Shown here: positions 29,849 through 37,658 of the stretch, piece after piece
How positions within the stretch are numbered: the first letter of the stretch is position 1
Layout: each line of letters begins with the position of its first letter
NCBI GenBank assembly: GCA_005503085.1
Contig: SCOI01000024.1
Coordinates: 33,737-97,736, forward strand
DNA length: 64,000 nt
From: Burkholderiales bacterium C2
GTDB taxonomy: Bacteria; Pseudomonadota; Gammaproteobacteria; Burkholderiales; Burkholderiaceae_C
Direction: 5' to 3'
Translations under genes and position numbers: made by a program
The notes under the pieces: model-generated
The model's input: the letters and a program-made list of their open reading frames with translations, nothing else
What the model was told of the DNA's origin: nothing
The model's database searches: none

Positions 29849-31254
29849 GCTTGCACCTCGCGCGCACTCATCAACAGCGGCTTGACCGGTGCCTGGCCGC
29901 GCAGGCGGCCGACCTGCTCGACCGGGATGCGGGCCTCGGCCGCGATCACCTCGGCCGCCGCATGGCCGCAGAAGCGGCCCTGGCAGCGCCCCATGCCGAC
30001 GCGGCTGAAGGCCTTGGCGCGGTTCACTTCCTGGCTGCCCAGCTCGCGCACACAGCGGCGCAGCTCGCCGGCGCTGACGCTCTCGCAGCGGCACACCACC
30101 GCCTCATCCGGCAGCGTCGCCGCCAGCTGCTGCGGCCAGGGGAAGGCCTGGGCCAGGCCCTGGCGGAACTGGTCCATGGTCTGCAGCGTCGTGCGCAAGG
30201 CCCCCTGCTCGGTCTCGAACAGCTGGCGGCCGACGCTCTGCTGAAGATCGTTCAGCGCCGCCAGCGCGGCCAGCCGGCCAGCGGCCTCGGCCCCGTCGGC
30301 GCCGAGGATGCGCACGCCATCGCCGGCCAGATAGACGCCCGGCGTGCTGCTGCGGCCGTCGGCATCGATGCGCGGCAACCATTGCCGGCTCAGCGGCTCG
30401 AACACAAACTCGCAGCGCGCGATATCGGCCAGCTGCGATTCGGCACGCAGATGCCAGCCCAGGCCCACCGCGTCGGCCTCGAAGTGCTGCTCGCGGCCCT
30501 GCGCGTCGCGCACGCGCACGCCACTGACGCCGGTCGCGGCGCTGCCCTCGATCTGCAGCGGCGTCACGCCGTTCAGCAAGCTCACGCCGGCACGCTTGAG
30601 CTGCGACTTCAGCTGCAAGCCTATCCACAGCAGGCGCGGCCGGCTCAGCAGCCCGCGCAGCGCTTTCAGCGGCGGCACGGCCGGCGAGGTGTCCAGCACC
30701 GCCGCCACCGTGGCGCCGGCCTTCACATACTGCGAGGCCACCAGATACAGCAGCGGCCCGCTGCCCATGAAGACCACCCGCGAGCCGATGCTGCAAGCCT
30801 GGGCCTTCAGCGCGATCTGCGCGGCACCCAGGCTGTAGCAGCCGGCGTACTGCCAGCCGGGGACCGGCATCAACCGGTCGGTCGCGCCGGAGCAGACGAT
30901 CAGTGCGTCGAAGTCGAGGTCGGCCGTTTGGCCGCTGGCCGGCTGCAAGGTGTGCAACTGTTGGGCCGTGACATTCCAGGCCAGCGTGTCGGGCCGGTAG
31001 TCGATCCGGCCCTCGCGCAGCAGCGTGTCGAAGCGACTGTGCAGGGCCTGCGCCTTGGCGGCCTCGCTGCCGTAGAGCTGCTCGTAGCCGCGCTTGAAGC
31101 CTTGCGGCTGTCGACGATAGATCTGGCCGCCGCTGCGGCTGCCCTCATCGACGACGGTGGGCCGCAGGCCCGCCTGCACCAGGGCCTCGGCGGCGCGCAC
31201 GCCGGCCGGCCCGCTGCCGACGACGATCACGCGCGGAGTGTCGCGTCCGCTCAT
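29845..31254 (-). CDS. FAD/NAD(P)-binding oxidoreductase, alpha subunit with BFD-like [2Fe-2S] domain
   Basis: A 469-residue subunit with an N-terminal dinucleotide fold (RVIVVGSGPAGVRAAEAL, then GGQIYRRQP), a second fold around residue 155 (RVVFMGSGPLLYLVASQY) and a C-terminal BFD-like [2Fe-2S] domain with VCRCESVSAGEL and GRCQGRFCG. This matches opine oxidase subunit A / HcnB / hydroxyproline dehydrogenase alpha. It is the central subunit linking the DAO subunit and the small ferredoxin-like one. Overlaps both neighbours by 4 bases, giving strict translational coupling. Confidence 0.88.
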   Translation of the reverse strand: MSGRDTPRVIVVGSGPAGVRAAEALVQAGLRPTVVDEGSRSGGQIYRRQPQGFKRGYEQLYGSEAAKAQALHSRFDTLLREGRIDYRPDTLAWNVTAQQLHTLQPASGQTADLDFDALIVCSGATDRLMPVPGWQYAGCYSLGAAQIALKAQACSIGSRVVFMGSGPLLYLVASQYVKAGATVAAVLDTSPAVPPLKALRGLLSRPRLLWIGLQLKSQLKRAGVSLLNGVTPLQIEGSAATGVSGVRVRDAQGREQHFEADAVGLGWHLRAESQLADIARCEFVFEPLSRQWLPRIDADGRSSTPGVYLAGDGVRILGADGAEAAGRLAALAALNDLQQSVGRQLFETEQGALRTTLQTMDQFRQGLAQAFPWPQQLAATLPDEAVVCRCESVSAGELRRCVRELGSQEVNRAKAFSRVGMGRCQGRFCGHAAAEVIAAEARIPVEQVGRLRGQAPVKPLLMSAREVQA

Positions 31255-31616
31255 GCCTGGCGCTCCTGCACGATCTTCAGGTCCGGTGTGGCCGGCCAGT
31301 GGTGGGCGGGCGGCGCGGTGCGCACAGCCATGCCCTCCAGCACCGGCGTCGAGCAGGCGCGCAGGCGCTGCCCCGTCTCGTCCCAGACCCAGCAGTCCTG
31401 GCAGGCCCCCATCAGGCAGAAGCCGGCGCGCGCCTCACCCTCGCCGAACTCCGAGCGCCGCAGGCTGCGCCGCTGGCTCAACAGCGCGACCAGCAGGCTG
31501 TCGCCCTGCAGCGCCTGGGCCGGCTGGCCGTCGATGCGCAGGCTGACGGGGGCGCGGCCGATCTCGGCCAGGCGCACAAAACGCGGCGCGCCGGCCGTGG
31601 GTAGGGGTTCACTCAT
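31251..31616 (-). CDS. [2Fe-2S] small subunit (HcnA/OoxC-like)
   Basis: A 121-residue ferredoxin-like protein. The cluster motif is FCLMGACQDCWVWDE with a later Cys in LRACSTP, preceded by DSLLVALLSQ as in HcnA and sarcosine-oxidase-like gamma subunits. It is the electron-transfer subunit of the three-gene dehydrogenase and the first gene of that operon. The start lies 12 bases after the Lrp/AsnC gene stop, so the regulator may be co-transcribed with the enzyme it controls. Confidence 0.87.
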   Translation of the reverse strand: MSEPLPTAGAPRFVRLAEIGRAPVSLRIDGQPAQALQGDSLLVALLSQRRSLRRSEFGEGEARAGFCLMGACQDCWVWDETGQRLRACSTPVLEGMAVRTAPPAHHWPATPDLKIVQERQA

Positions 31617-31628
31617 GGCTTGGTGCGA

Positions 31629-32120
31629 TCAGAGCGTCGGCGGGAACAGGCGCTCGATCGGGTAGTGGTTCTTGATGAAAGGGGACTTGATGACGATGAA
31701 GCTGAAGTACTTCTCGATGCCGATATTGCGTTCCAGCAGGGTCTCGATGATGGACTGGTAGTGGTTGACGCCGCGCGTCGTGAACTTCAGCAGATAGTCG
31801 TAGCCGCCGCTGACCAGATGGCATTCGATGATCTCGTCGACCTCGCGGATAGCGGCCTCGAAGCGCACGAAGTCCTCGCGGTGGTGGTCCGACAGCGTCA
31901 CCTCGGTGAACACGGTCAAGGTGTCACCGAGCTTTTCCAGGCGCAGCTGCGCGCCATAACCGGCGATGTAACCGGCCTGCTCCAGCCGCTTGACGCGGAT
32001 CAGGCAAGGGCTGGGCGACAGGCCGACGGCGTCGGCCAGGTCGACATTGGTGATGCGGCCGTTTTTCTGCAGCTGGCTGAGGATGCGCAGGTCGAGACGA
32101 TCAAGCTTGAGTGGGCCCAC
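31629..32120 (-). CDS. Lrp/AsnC family transcriptional regulator
   Basis: A 163-residue Lrp/AsnC protein beginning with GTG. The HTH is at the N-terminus (LDRLDLRILSQLQKNGRITN, then DAVGLSPSPCLIRVKRLEQAG), followed by the RAM effector domain (VFTEVTLSDH, HLVSGGYDYLLKFTTRGV). These regulators sense amino acids and usually control nearby transport and catabolic genes. It sits between the dehydrogenase operon and the aminotransferase gene, the likely targets. Two imperfect direct repeats at 33684-33728 before the aminotransferase are candidate binding sites. Confidence 0.92.
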   Translation of the reverse strand: MGPLKLDRLDLRILSQLQKNGRITNVDLADAVGLSPSPCLIRVKRLEQAGYIAGYGAQLRLEKLGDTLTVFTEVTLSDHHREDFVRFEAAIREVDEIIECHLVSGGYDYLLKFTTRGVNHYQSIIETLLERNIGIEKYFSFIVIKSPFIKNHYPIERLFPPTL

Positions 32121-32214
32121 GGTGTACTCGTCACAAAGTCCAGGAACGGTTTGATTTTGCGTCGACGGCGTTCGCGCGAAGTAAGTCCTTCTACTCGACC
32201 TGGGTCTGGGTCGG

Positions 32215-33618
32215 TCAGGACTTCAGCGCGGCGCGTACATCGGGTGCGGCCAGGATCTCGTCCAGCGTTTTCTTCAGCCGCTGGGCCATGATGGCGAACT
32301 CGTCCTCGCTGAAGCACAGCGCCGGCGCGAAGCCGAGGATGTGGTCGCCGAAGGAGCGGAACACCAGGCCGTTGCGGTAGCCGGTCTCGAACAGCCGGTC
32401 CGACAGGCCGAGCGCCGGGTCGAAGCCGCGCTTGCTGGTCTTGTCGCTGACCAGCTCCAGCGCGCCCAGCAGGCCGCGGTGGCGCGAGTCGCCGACCAGC
32501 GGGTGATCGCGCAAGCCATCCAGCACGGCGGCGAAATGCGGGGCCACGTTTTGCCCGTTGGCCAGGATGCCGCCCTCCTCGTACAGGCGCAGCACCTCCA
32601 GCGCGACGGCCGCGCTGACCGGGTGGGCCGAGTAGGTGGCGCCATGGCCGATCAGCGCGCCGGCCGGCGCACCGTCGGCGATGCCGGCATAGACCTGCTC
32701 GGACATCAGCATCGCGCCCATCGGCGCATAGCCGGCCGTCAGGCCCTTGGCCAGTGTCATCAGATCGGGCAGCACGCCCTCGGCCTCGCAGGCGAACATC
32801 GGGCCGGTGCGGCCGAAGCCGGTGATCACCTCGTCGACGACGAAGAGGATGTCCAGTGCGCGCGCCGCCTCGCTCATTGCCTTCAGCCAGCCTTTGGGCG
32901 GCACGATCACGCCGCCGGAGCCCTGGATAGGCTCGCAGAAGAAGGCCGCCACGTTGTCGGCGCCCAACTCGGCCACCTTGACGCGCAGCGCCGCCACCGA
33001 GGCGGCGATCTGGCCGGCCTCGTCCAGGCCGTTGCGGTAGCTATAGGGCGAGGCGATGTAGTGCTGGGTCGGCAGCGGCATGTCGAAGCCGCGATGGAAT
33101 GCCGGCAGCGCCGTCAGCCCCGCGCCGGTGGACGAGGAGCCGTGATAGCCGCGCTCCAGCGCGATGAAGTGTTTCTTGCTCGGCCGGCCCGTGTTGTTGT
33201 AGTACTGCGTGATCAGCCGGATCGCCGCATCGATGGCCTCCGAGCCGCCCAGGGTCAGGTAGACGCGCGTCAGCGAGGCGGGGGTGATCTGCACCAGCTT
33301 GTCGGCCAGCCGGATGGCCGGTTCGCTGCCGAAGTGGAAGTAGCCGGTGGCATAGGGCAGCTTGCGCATCTGCTCGGCCGCGGCCTGCACCACGCTCTCA
33401 TGCCCGTAGCCGATATTGACGCACCACAGGCCGGCGAAAGCGTCGAGCAGCTGGTGACCGCTGGCGTCCGTCAGCCAGGCGCCTTGGCCCGACTCCAGCA
33501 CCGTGACGCCACGCTGCTCATGCTTGCGCCAGGGCGCGACCGGATGGATCAGATGCGCGCGGTCGAGGGCGATCAACGCGTCGAGATTTGGCTTGCCGGG
33601 GCGTGCGTGGGACTGCAT
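32215..33618 (-). CDS. Class-III aminotransferase (putrescine/omega-amino acid type)
   Basis: A 467-residue PLP enzyme (472 if the ATG at 33633 is used; GGAAGAG 6 bases before 33618 favours the shorter form). Family landmarks: LYGG-like YHGSSSTGAGLTALP, the cofactor Asp in FVVDEVITGFGRTG, and the Schiff-base lysine in TLAKGLTAGYAPMGA. Similar to putrescine-pyruvate and beta-alanine/omega-amino acid transaminases (SpuC-like). It would turn an amine into an aldehyde, fitting the aldehyde dehydrogenase at 37.7 kb. The exact substrate is not determined. Confidence 0.88.
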   Translation of the reverse strand: MQSHARPGKPNLDALIALDRAHLIHPVAPWRKHEQRGVTVLESGQGAWLTDASGHQLLDAFAGLWCVNIGYGHESVVQAAAEQMRKLPYATGYFHFGSEPAIRLADKLVQITPASLTRVYLTLGGSEAIDAAIRLITQYYNNTGRPSKKHFIALERGYHGSSSTGAGLTALPAFHRGFDMPLPTQHYIASPYSYRNGLDEAGQIAASVAALRVKVAELGADNVAAFFCEPIQGSGGVIVPPKGWLKAMSEAARALDILFVVDEVITGFGRTGPMFACEAEGVLPDLMTLAKGLTAGYAPMGAMLMSEQVYAGIADGAPAGALIGHGATYSAHPVSAAVALEVLRLYEEGGILANGQNVAPHFAAVLDGLRDHPLVGDSRHRGLLGALELVSDKTSKRGFDPALGLSDRLFETGYRNGLVFRSFGDHILGFAPALCFSEDEFAIMAQRLKKTLDEILAAPDVRAALKS

Positions 33619-33683
33619 GGGGCGCTCTTCCATTCATCGTCTTGAAGAGGCTCCAGCTTAGGGCGGGAGGCACAGCGGGTGGT

Positions 33684-33728
33684 GCTGCAATCGGGGCCGC
33701 GACGAGGCCGTCCGCGCTGTAATTGGGG
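33684..33728 (-). repeat. Imperfect direct repeats upstream of the aminotransferase gene
   Basis: GCTGCAATCGGGG (33684-33696) and GCTGTAATTGGGG (33716-33728) match at 11 of 13 positions and are spaced 32 bases apart, about three helical turns, so they face the same side of the DNA. They lie 66-110 bases before the preferred start. This fits a tandem regulator site, perhaps for the nearby Lrp/AsnC protein; the binder is inferred. Confidence 0.45.
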
Positions 33729-33775
33729 TGGGGACGGCAGAAGATTCTGCTGGGATGATGTGAGGCGCCTGTTGC

Positions 33776-35050
33776 CTAGCCGGCGAGCCGGAAGGCCTCG
33801 GCCATGCGCTCCTGCTCCCGCATCCGCAGCTTCAGGCTGCCGGCGATCCTGGGCCACTGCTTCACCACGGCCTGGCTGTGCGCGATGACTTCGTTGGCCT
33901 GTTTCCTTGAGACTCGGAAGTAGGGCGCTACCGAGCGTGCCAGCTCGAGGTCCAGCACGTTGTCGGCCTCGCTGACATTGAGCTTCAAGCCCCGCGACTC
34001 AGGTGCGGGATTGATGTCGTAGGCCTCGGAAAGACGCCAGCCCTTGCCAGGCTGGAGCAGGAAGCCATGGTTGCGCAGGTGGTCGTCGGTATTGGAGACC
34101 AGCATATTGAAGACGATGCGTGACCACAGCTCGCGCAGATCGGCGGCGGGCTGGGCACCGTGGTCAACCAGCACCCGGGCAATTTCAAGATAGCTCGCAC
34201 CCGTCGAGGCGTCGTCACCGTCCTGGTGGCCGGTCAGCGTCATCGCCGAGGCGAAGTGAATCCGTCGGCCCTCGGGTGTGCGGTCGAAGCGCCTCACCAG
34301 AAATGTGTGCTGCTGGCTGGCGAACCGGCGCGCGAGGCTTTGCGGCACGGCCAGGCCGCAGCCCTTCGCCAGGGTCTGCACCACCAACTCCCAGGCGCCC
34401 ACATCCTGTTCATCACGCACGCTGGGGAATTTGGCGATCCACAACTGTCCCTGCGGATCAATCACACTGGCCTTGGGCCGCGCCCCGCCAAGCGAGCCAC
34501 CGGGGGCGATCAGCATGCGCAGCCAGTCGTCACCTGCTGGCGCGGTGTTGTCTTCATCACGTTCCAGCGCCAGGCTGACCGCCTCCAGCTCGCGCAGTTG
34601 CACGAAGGGGGGGGCGGCCGTGTCGTGCGCGTTGTCCAGGAAGTCGCCCGCGTCATCAAGCCGCAAACGCAGTGCCCCGGAGCGGTAAGCATCATGCACA
34701 CCCAGCAGGTAGTCCGATTCGTGCAATCGCGCGGTCTTGCCCACCTGCCCGGCCCGCTGAGCACGCTCCAGCCGGCGACGCATCAGCAGTCGGCCCCATC
34801 GGTCGGGGCTCGCATCGGCGAAAACGCCGAAGGCCTCATGGCCTTGCGGCGGGTGTTGCCGACCCTCGAACAGGCCGAGCCGGGGATCCAGGTGCAGCGT
34901 CCGCACGGCAGGGTGGGCCAGCGCCCGGGCGTCGAACTCGAACTCGAAGACCTCGCGTCCTGCCCCAAGTCTGGCATGCAGGAAACCCAGTCGCAGCGGG
35001 CCATCGAGCCCGAGCCAGTCGGCGTAGACAGCGATGTCCGTGGTCGCCAT
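33776..35050 (-). CDS. hipA: HipA-like serine/threonine kinase toxin
   Basis: A 424-residue HipA-family kinase. The N-terminal couple_hipA region (FGVFADASPDRWGRLLMRRR) is followed by the glycine-rich ATP loop APGGSLGGARPKASV, the IAKFPSV lysine, the catalytic loop SNTDDHLRNHGFL (Asn320-His324) and the magnesium motif YDINP. E. coli HipA phosphorylates glutamyl-tRNA synthetase and causes persistence; the target here is not known. Follows the antitoxin gene by 4 bases. It interrupts the amine-catabolism genes on both sides, suggesting later insertion. Confidence 0.9.
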   Translation of the reverse strand: MATTDIAVYADWLGLDGPLRLGFLHARLGAGREVFEFEFDARALAHPAVRTLHLDPRLGLFEGRQHPPQGHEAFGVFADASPDRWGRLLMRRRLERAQRAGQVGKTARLHESDYLLGVHDAYRSGALRLRLDDAGDFLDNAHDTAAPPFVQLRELEAVSLALERDEDNTAPAGDDWLRMLIAPGGSLGGARPKASVIDPQGQLWIAKFPSVRDEQDVGAWELVVQTLAKGCGLAVPQSLARRFASQQHTFLVRRFDRTPEGRRIHFASAMTLTGHQDGDDASTGASYLEIARVLVDHGAQPAADLRELWSRIVFNMLVSNTDDHLRNHGFLLQPGKGWRLSEAYDINPAPESRGLKLNVSEADNVLDLELARSVAPYFRVSRKQANEVIAHSQAVVKQWPRIAGSLKLRMREQERMAEAFRLAG

Positions 35051-35054
35051 GTGC

Positions 35055-35573
35055 TTATGCGCCGAGTTTTCTTGCTGGCCTACTTTTCTTCGGCAGCGCC
35101 TCGGTCTCGATCAAGGCGGCCAGCGCATCGGAGCTGGCGAAACCGCTCTTGCTGATCCAGTCCGGTGCTCCATCCGAATGCTTTGTCGGCGACCTCGGCT
35201 GGCTGGCTGAGACTCCCTGCCGATCTGGTCGTGACGGCCGGGCGGCTGTGGTCGGCGAGCGGGGTCGTACCGTCGCCCTGGTGTTGGAGGGCAACTGCGC
35301 ATCCTGCAACTCCCTGCCCAAGGAATCGGCCCTACCGAGCAGTTCGAGGTCTTTCTCGATGCCCAGCACCTGCATCACCGCAAGGTAGGCACCCATGGTC
35401 ACTCCCGACCCGCCGCGCTCCAGGCTGCGCAGCGTCATCGCCGACATGCCGGCCCGCTCCGCGACCTGCTTGGCGGGTAGCCGCCGACGCAGCCGCGCCA
35501 GGCGCAGACGCTCACCGAACTGATGCAGCAACTCGTCGGTACCCGGTAGTAGTGGGGCAGTTTTCTTGGCCAT
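35055..35573 (-). CDS. hipB: HipB-like XRE antitoxin with long C-terminal tail
   Basis: A 172-residue protein: HTH domain in residues ~15-80 ([34 protein letters not shown]) then a Pro/Ser/Arg-rich, probably disordered tail of ~90 residues, much longer than the ~20 of E. coli HipB (88 residues in all). The tail may contact or be phosphorylated by the kinase; that is speculation. It starts directly next to a large inverted-repeat region that probably is its operator. Confidence 0.85.
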   Translation of the reverse strand: MAKKTAPLLPGTDELLHQFGERLRLARLRRRLPAKQVAERAGMSAMTLRSLERGGSGVTMGAYLAVMQVLGIEKDLELLGRADSLGRELQDAQLPSNTRATVRPRSPTTAARPSRPDRQGVSASQPRSPTKHSDGAPDWISKSGFASSDALAALIETEALPKKSRPARKLGA

Positions 35574-35575
35574 GA

Positions 35576-35622
35576 TGCAAATATTCTATGTTTTCATGGC
35601 AATAAATGCCAAAATATTTGCA
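35576..35622. promoter_or_regulatory. hipBA operator region: nested inverted repeats
   Basis: TGCAAATATT (35576-35585) and AATATTTGCA (35613-35622) are perfect inverted repeats; between them TGGCA-ATAAA-TGCCA (35597-35611) is a second perfect one. The AT-rich block begins 3 bases before the hipB start. Symmetry and position fit autorepression by the HipAB complex. Confidence 0.6.
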
Positions 35623-35627
35623 CTTGC

Positions 35628-36563
35628 TCAGTACCCCAAGCCCCGATCCACCAGCCCCACCATCTCTTCCCCCGCCTCGAACCGCCTGATGTTCTCCAGC
35701 ACCACCTCCGCCGCCGTCTCCGGCTGCGTCATGCTGGCGATATGGGGCGTCAGCCAGATTTGCGGGTGCTGCCAGAAGGCGTGAGAGGAGGGCAGGGGCT
35801 CGGGATCGCTGACGTCGAGGATGGCGTGCTTGAGCTGGCCGCGGGCCAGCGCGGCCAGCAGGTCGGCCGCTATCAGCTGCGGGCCGCGGCCCACATGGAT
35901 GAGGCTGGCGCCGGCCGGCAGCTGGGCGAACAGCTCGGCGTTCAGGAAGCCGCGCGTCGCCTCGGTCAGCGGCAGCAGGCAGATCAGCAACTCGCTGCGG
36001 GCCAGAAAAGCGCCCAGCTCCTCGCCGCCGGCAAAGCACTGCACGCCGTCGACCGCGTGGCGCGAGCGGCTCCAGCCGGCGCAGTCGAAGCCGAAATCGC
36101 GCAGCTGGCCCAGCACCGCCTGGCCCAGCGATCCCAGGCCCAGCACGCCGACGCGGCGCTTGGCAGCCGGCCGTACCTGGATAGGCATCCAGCGGCTGTG
36201 CTCGCGCTGCTGGCGCTGATAGGCCGGCATGTCGCGGTGCAGGCTCAGCACGGCCCAGCTGACGTACTCGACCATGCCCTGGATGATGCCGGGTTCGACC
36301 ATGCGCACAATGGGCAGGTCGGCGGGCAGCTGATCGAACCTGAACTGGTCGACACCGGCGCCCGAGGAGAACAGCACTTTGAGATTCGGGAAGGTGGCGC
36401 GGATATCGGCCGGCGGCTCCCAGGCGGCCAGGTAATGCACCTCGGCCGGGTCGCCGATCTCGGGCCAGAGGCGGAAGTCGAGCTGCGGCCCGGCCTGGCG
36501 CGCAAAGATCTCGGCCCAGACCCGGCCGCGCACCGGGTCGGCCTTGTAGACGAAGGCGCTCAT
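35628..36563 (-). CDS. ghrA: Glyoxylate/hydroxypyruvate reductase A-like 2-hydroxyacid dehydrogenase
   Basis: A 311-residue D-isomer 2-hydroxyacid dehydrogenase of the GhrA branch. The NAD(P) motif is VGVLGLGSLGQAVLGQL (about residues 138-154); catalytic residues appear as HVGRGPQ (Arg region), DVSDPEPLP (Glu) and TPHIASMTQP (His). It would reduce glyoxylate or hydroxypyruvate, or oxidise a hydroxyacid, in the cytosol. It overlaps the stop of the GNAT gene by 4 bases and belongs to the same transcript; hipBA lies immediately downstream. Confidence 0.87.
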   Translation of the reverse strand: MSAFVYKADPVRGRVWAEIFARQAGPQLDFRLWPEIGDPAEVHYLAAWEPPADIRATFPNLKVLFSSGAGVDQFRFDQLPADLPIVRMVEPGIIQGMVEYVSWAVLSLHRDMPAYQRQQREHSRWMPIQVRPAAKRRVGVLGLGSLGQAVLGQLRDFGFDCAGWSRSRHAVDGVQCFAGGEELGAFLARSELLICLLPLTEATRGFLNAELFAQLPAGASLIHVGRGPQLIAADLLAALARGQLKHAILDVSDPEPLPSSHAFWQHPQIWLTPHIASMTQPETAAEVVLENIRRFEAGEEMVGLVDRGLGY

Positions 36564-37447
36564 CCCAGGGCCTGGGTGGCCAGCGAGAACAAGCGCACCT
36601 CGGGCCGCTTGGCCAGCGGGCCGCCGCGCACCATCTCGGTCGGTGCGTCGACGCGCAGCAGGCCCAGGGTCTCCAGCCATTCGGTCAGGCCGCTGTCGAA
36701 GTCGACATCGATGCGCACGAACTTGCCGGCGCTCAGGCCGACCAAATGGGCGATCAAGGCCTTAGCGCCCTCGGCGTCGGGCGCGACGACCGGGCCGATG
36801 ATCAGGCCGCGACCGAAGCGGCGCAGCATCCCGAAGCCCCGGGCCAGGCCCTCGTGGTCCAGCAGCACGGTATCCGCATGGCCCAGCAGCTCGGTAATCA
36901 GGGCCTCGCGCGGCATGCCGCGCGCCTGGGCGTCGAGCTCGATCAGGCTGTTCACATCGTTGTGGTCCGAGGGGCGCAGACGCCAGCCCTCGTCCAGCGC
37001 CACCAGCGGCGCCGAACCGGCAGTGCCCTGGTGCTGGCGCACCTCGCCCGTGCGCACAAAGCCCAGGCGCTCATAGAGGCCGCGGCCTTCGGCGGTGGCA
37101 TGCAGCAGCACGCAACAGGCCTCGCCGAGCTGGGCCAGCGCGGCCTGCATCAGCCGGTAGCCGATGCGCCGGCCCTGGCAGCGCGGGTCGACGATGACCA
37201 GGCCCAGCGTCGCATGGGCCGGGCCCCAGGGCCAGACCAGCGTGGTGCCGACCAGCTCGCCGTCGCGCTCGGCCACCAGGCCGCTGCCCAGCGCGAACGC
37301 GGCCTGCCAGTCGGCCAGCCGGTGCGGCCAGTGCACGGCCAGCGACAGCGCGTGCGCGGCCTCCAGATCGCCGGCTTGCATCGCGCGCAGCACGACGCCA
37401 TCAGCCGAGGCCGCAGGCATCGCGGCGACATTGGATTCGTAGCTCAA
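36560..37447 (-). CDS. GNAT family N-acetyltransferase
   Basis: A 295-residue protein with a GNAT domain in the first half (LVGTTLVWPW, LGLVIVDPRCQGRRIGYRLMQAAL: the acetyl-CoA loop RxxGxG/A is QGRRIG) and a second acetyltransferase-like C-terminal half (RGFGMLRRFGRGLIIGPVVA). I place the start at a TTG at 37447 because GGAGAG sits 6 bases upstream; ATG alternatives (37498, 37480, 37420) lack such a site. The substrate is unknown; context suggests an amino compound. Operon with ghrA. Confidence 0.8.
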   Translation of the reverse strand: MSYESNVAAMPAASADGVVLRAMQAGDLEAAHALSLAVHWPHRLADWQAAFALGSGLVAERDGELVGTTLVWPWGPAHATLGLVIVDPRCQGRRIGYRLMQAALAQLGEACCVLLHATAEGRGLYERLGFVRTGEVRQHQGTAGSAPLVALDEGWRLRPSDHNDVNSLIELDAQARGMPREALITELLGHADTVLLDHEGLARGFGMLRRFGRGLIIGPVVAPDAEGAKALIAHLVGLSAGKFVRIDVDFDSGLTEWLETLGLLRVDAPTEMVRGGPLAKRPEVRLFSLATQALG

Positions 37448-37658
37448 GGGGTTCTCTCCATATCGCGGGTGTGGCCCCATGGTTGCAAGCTTGCCCATGC
37501 GGCGCTAGGACGATCTTGCTGCTTGGGCCCATTCGGCAGCTTCGACTGTGCGAGCCGCGCGACTTGCAATTTACTGCGCTGTGCCGAGCGCCTACGCAAA
37601 CACATTCCGTACCACCCTGCCTAGCATCGGTGCTGCCGATTTGAACCCAAGGAAGCCC

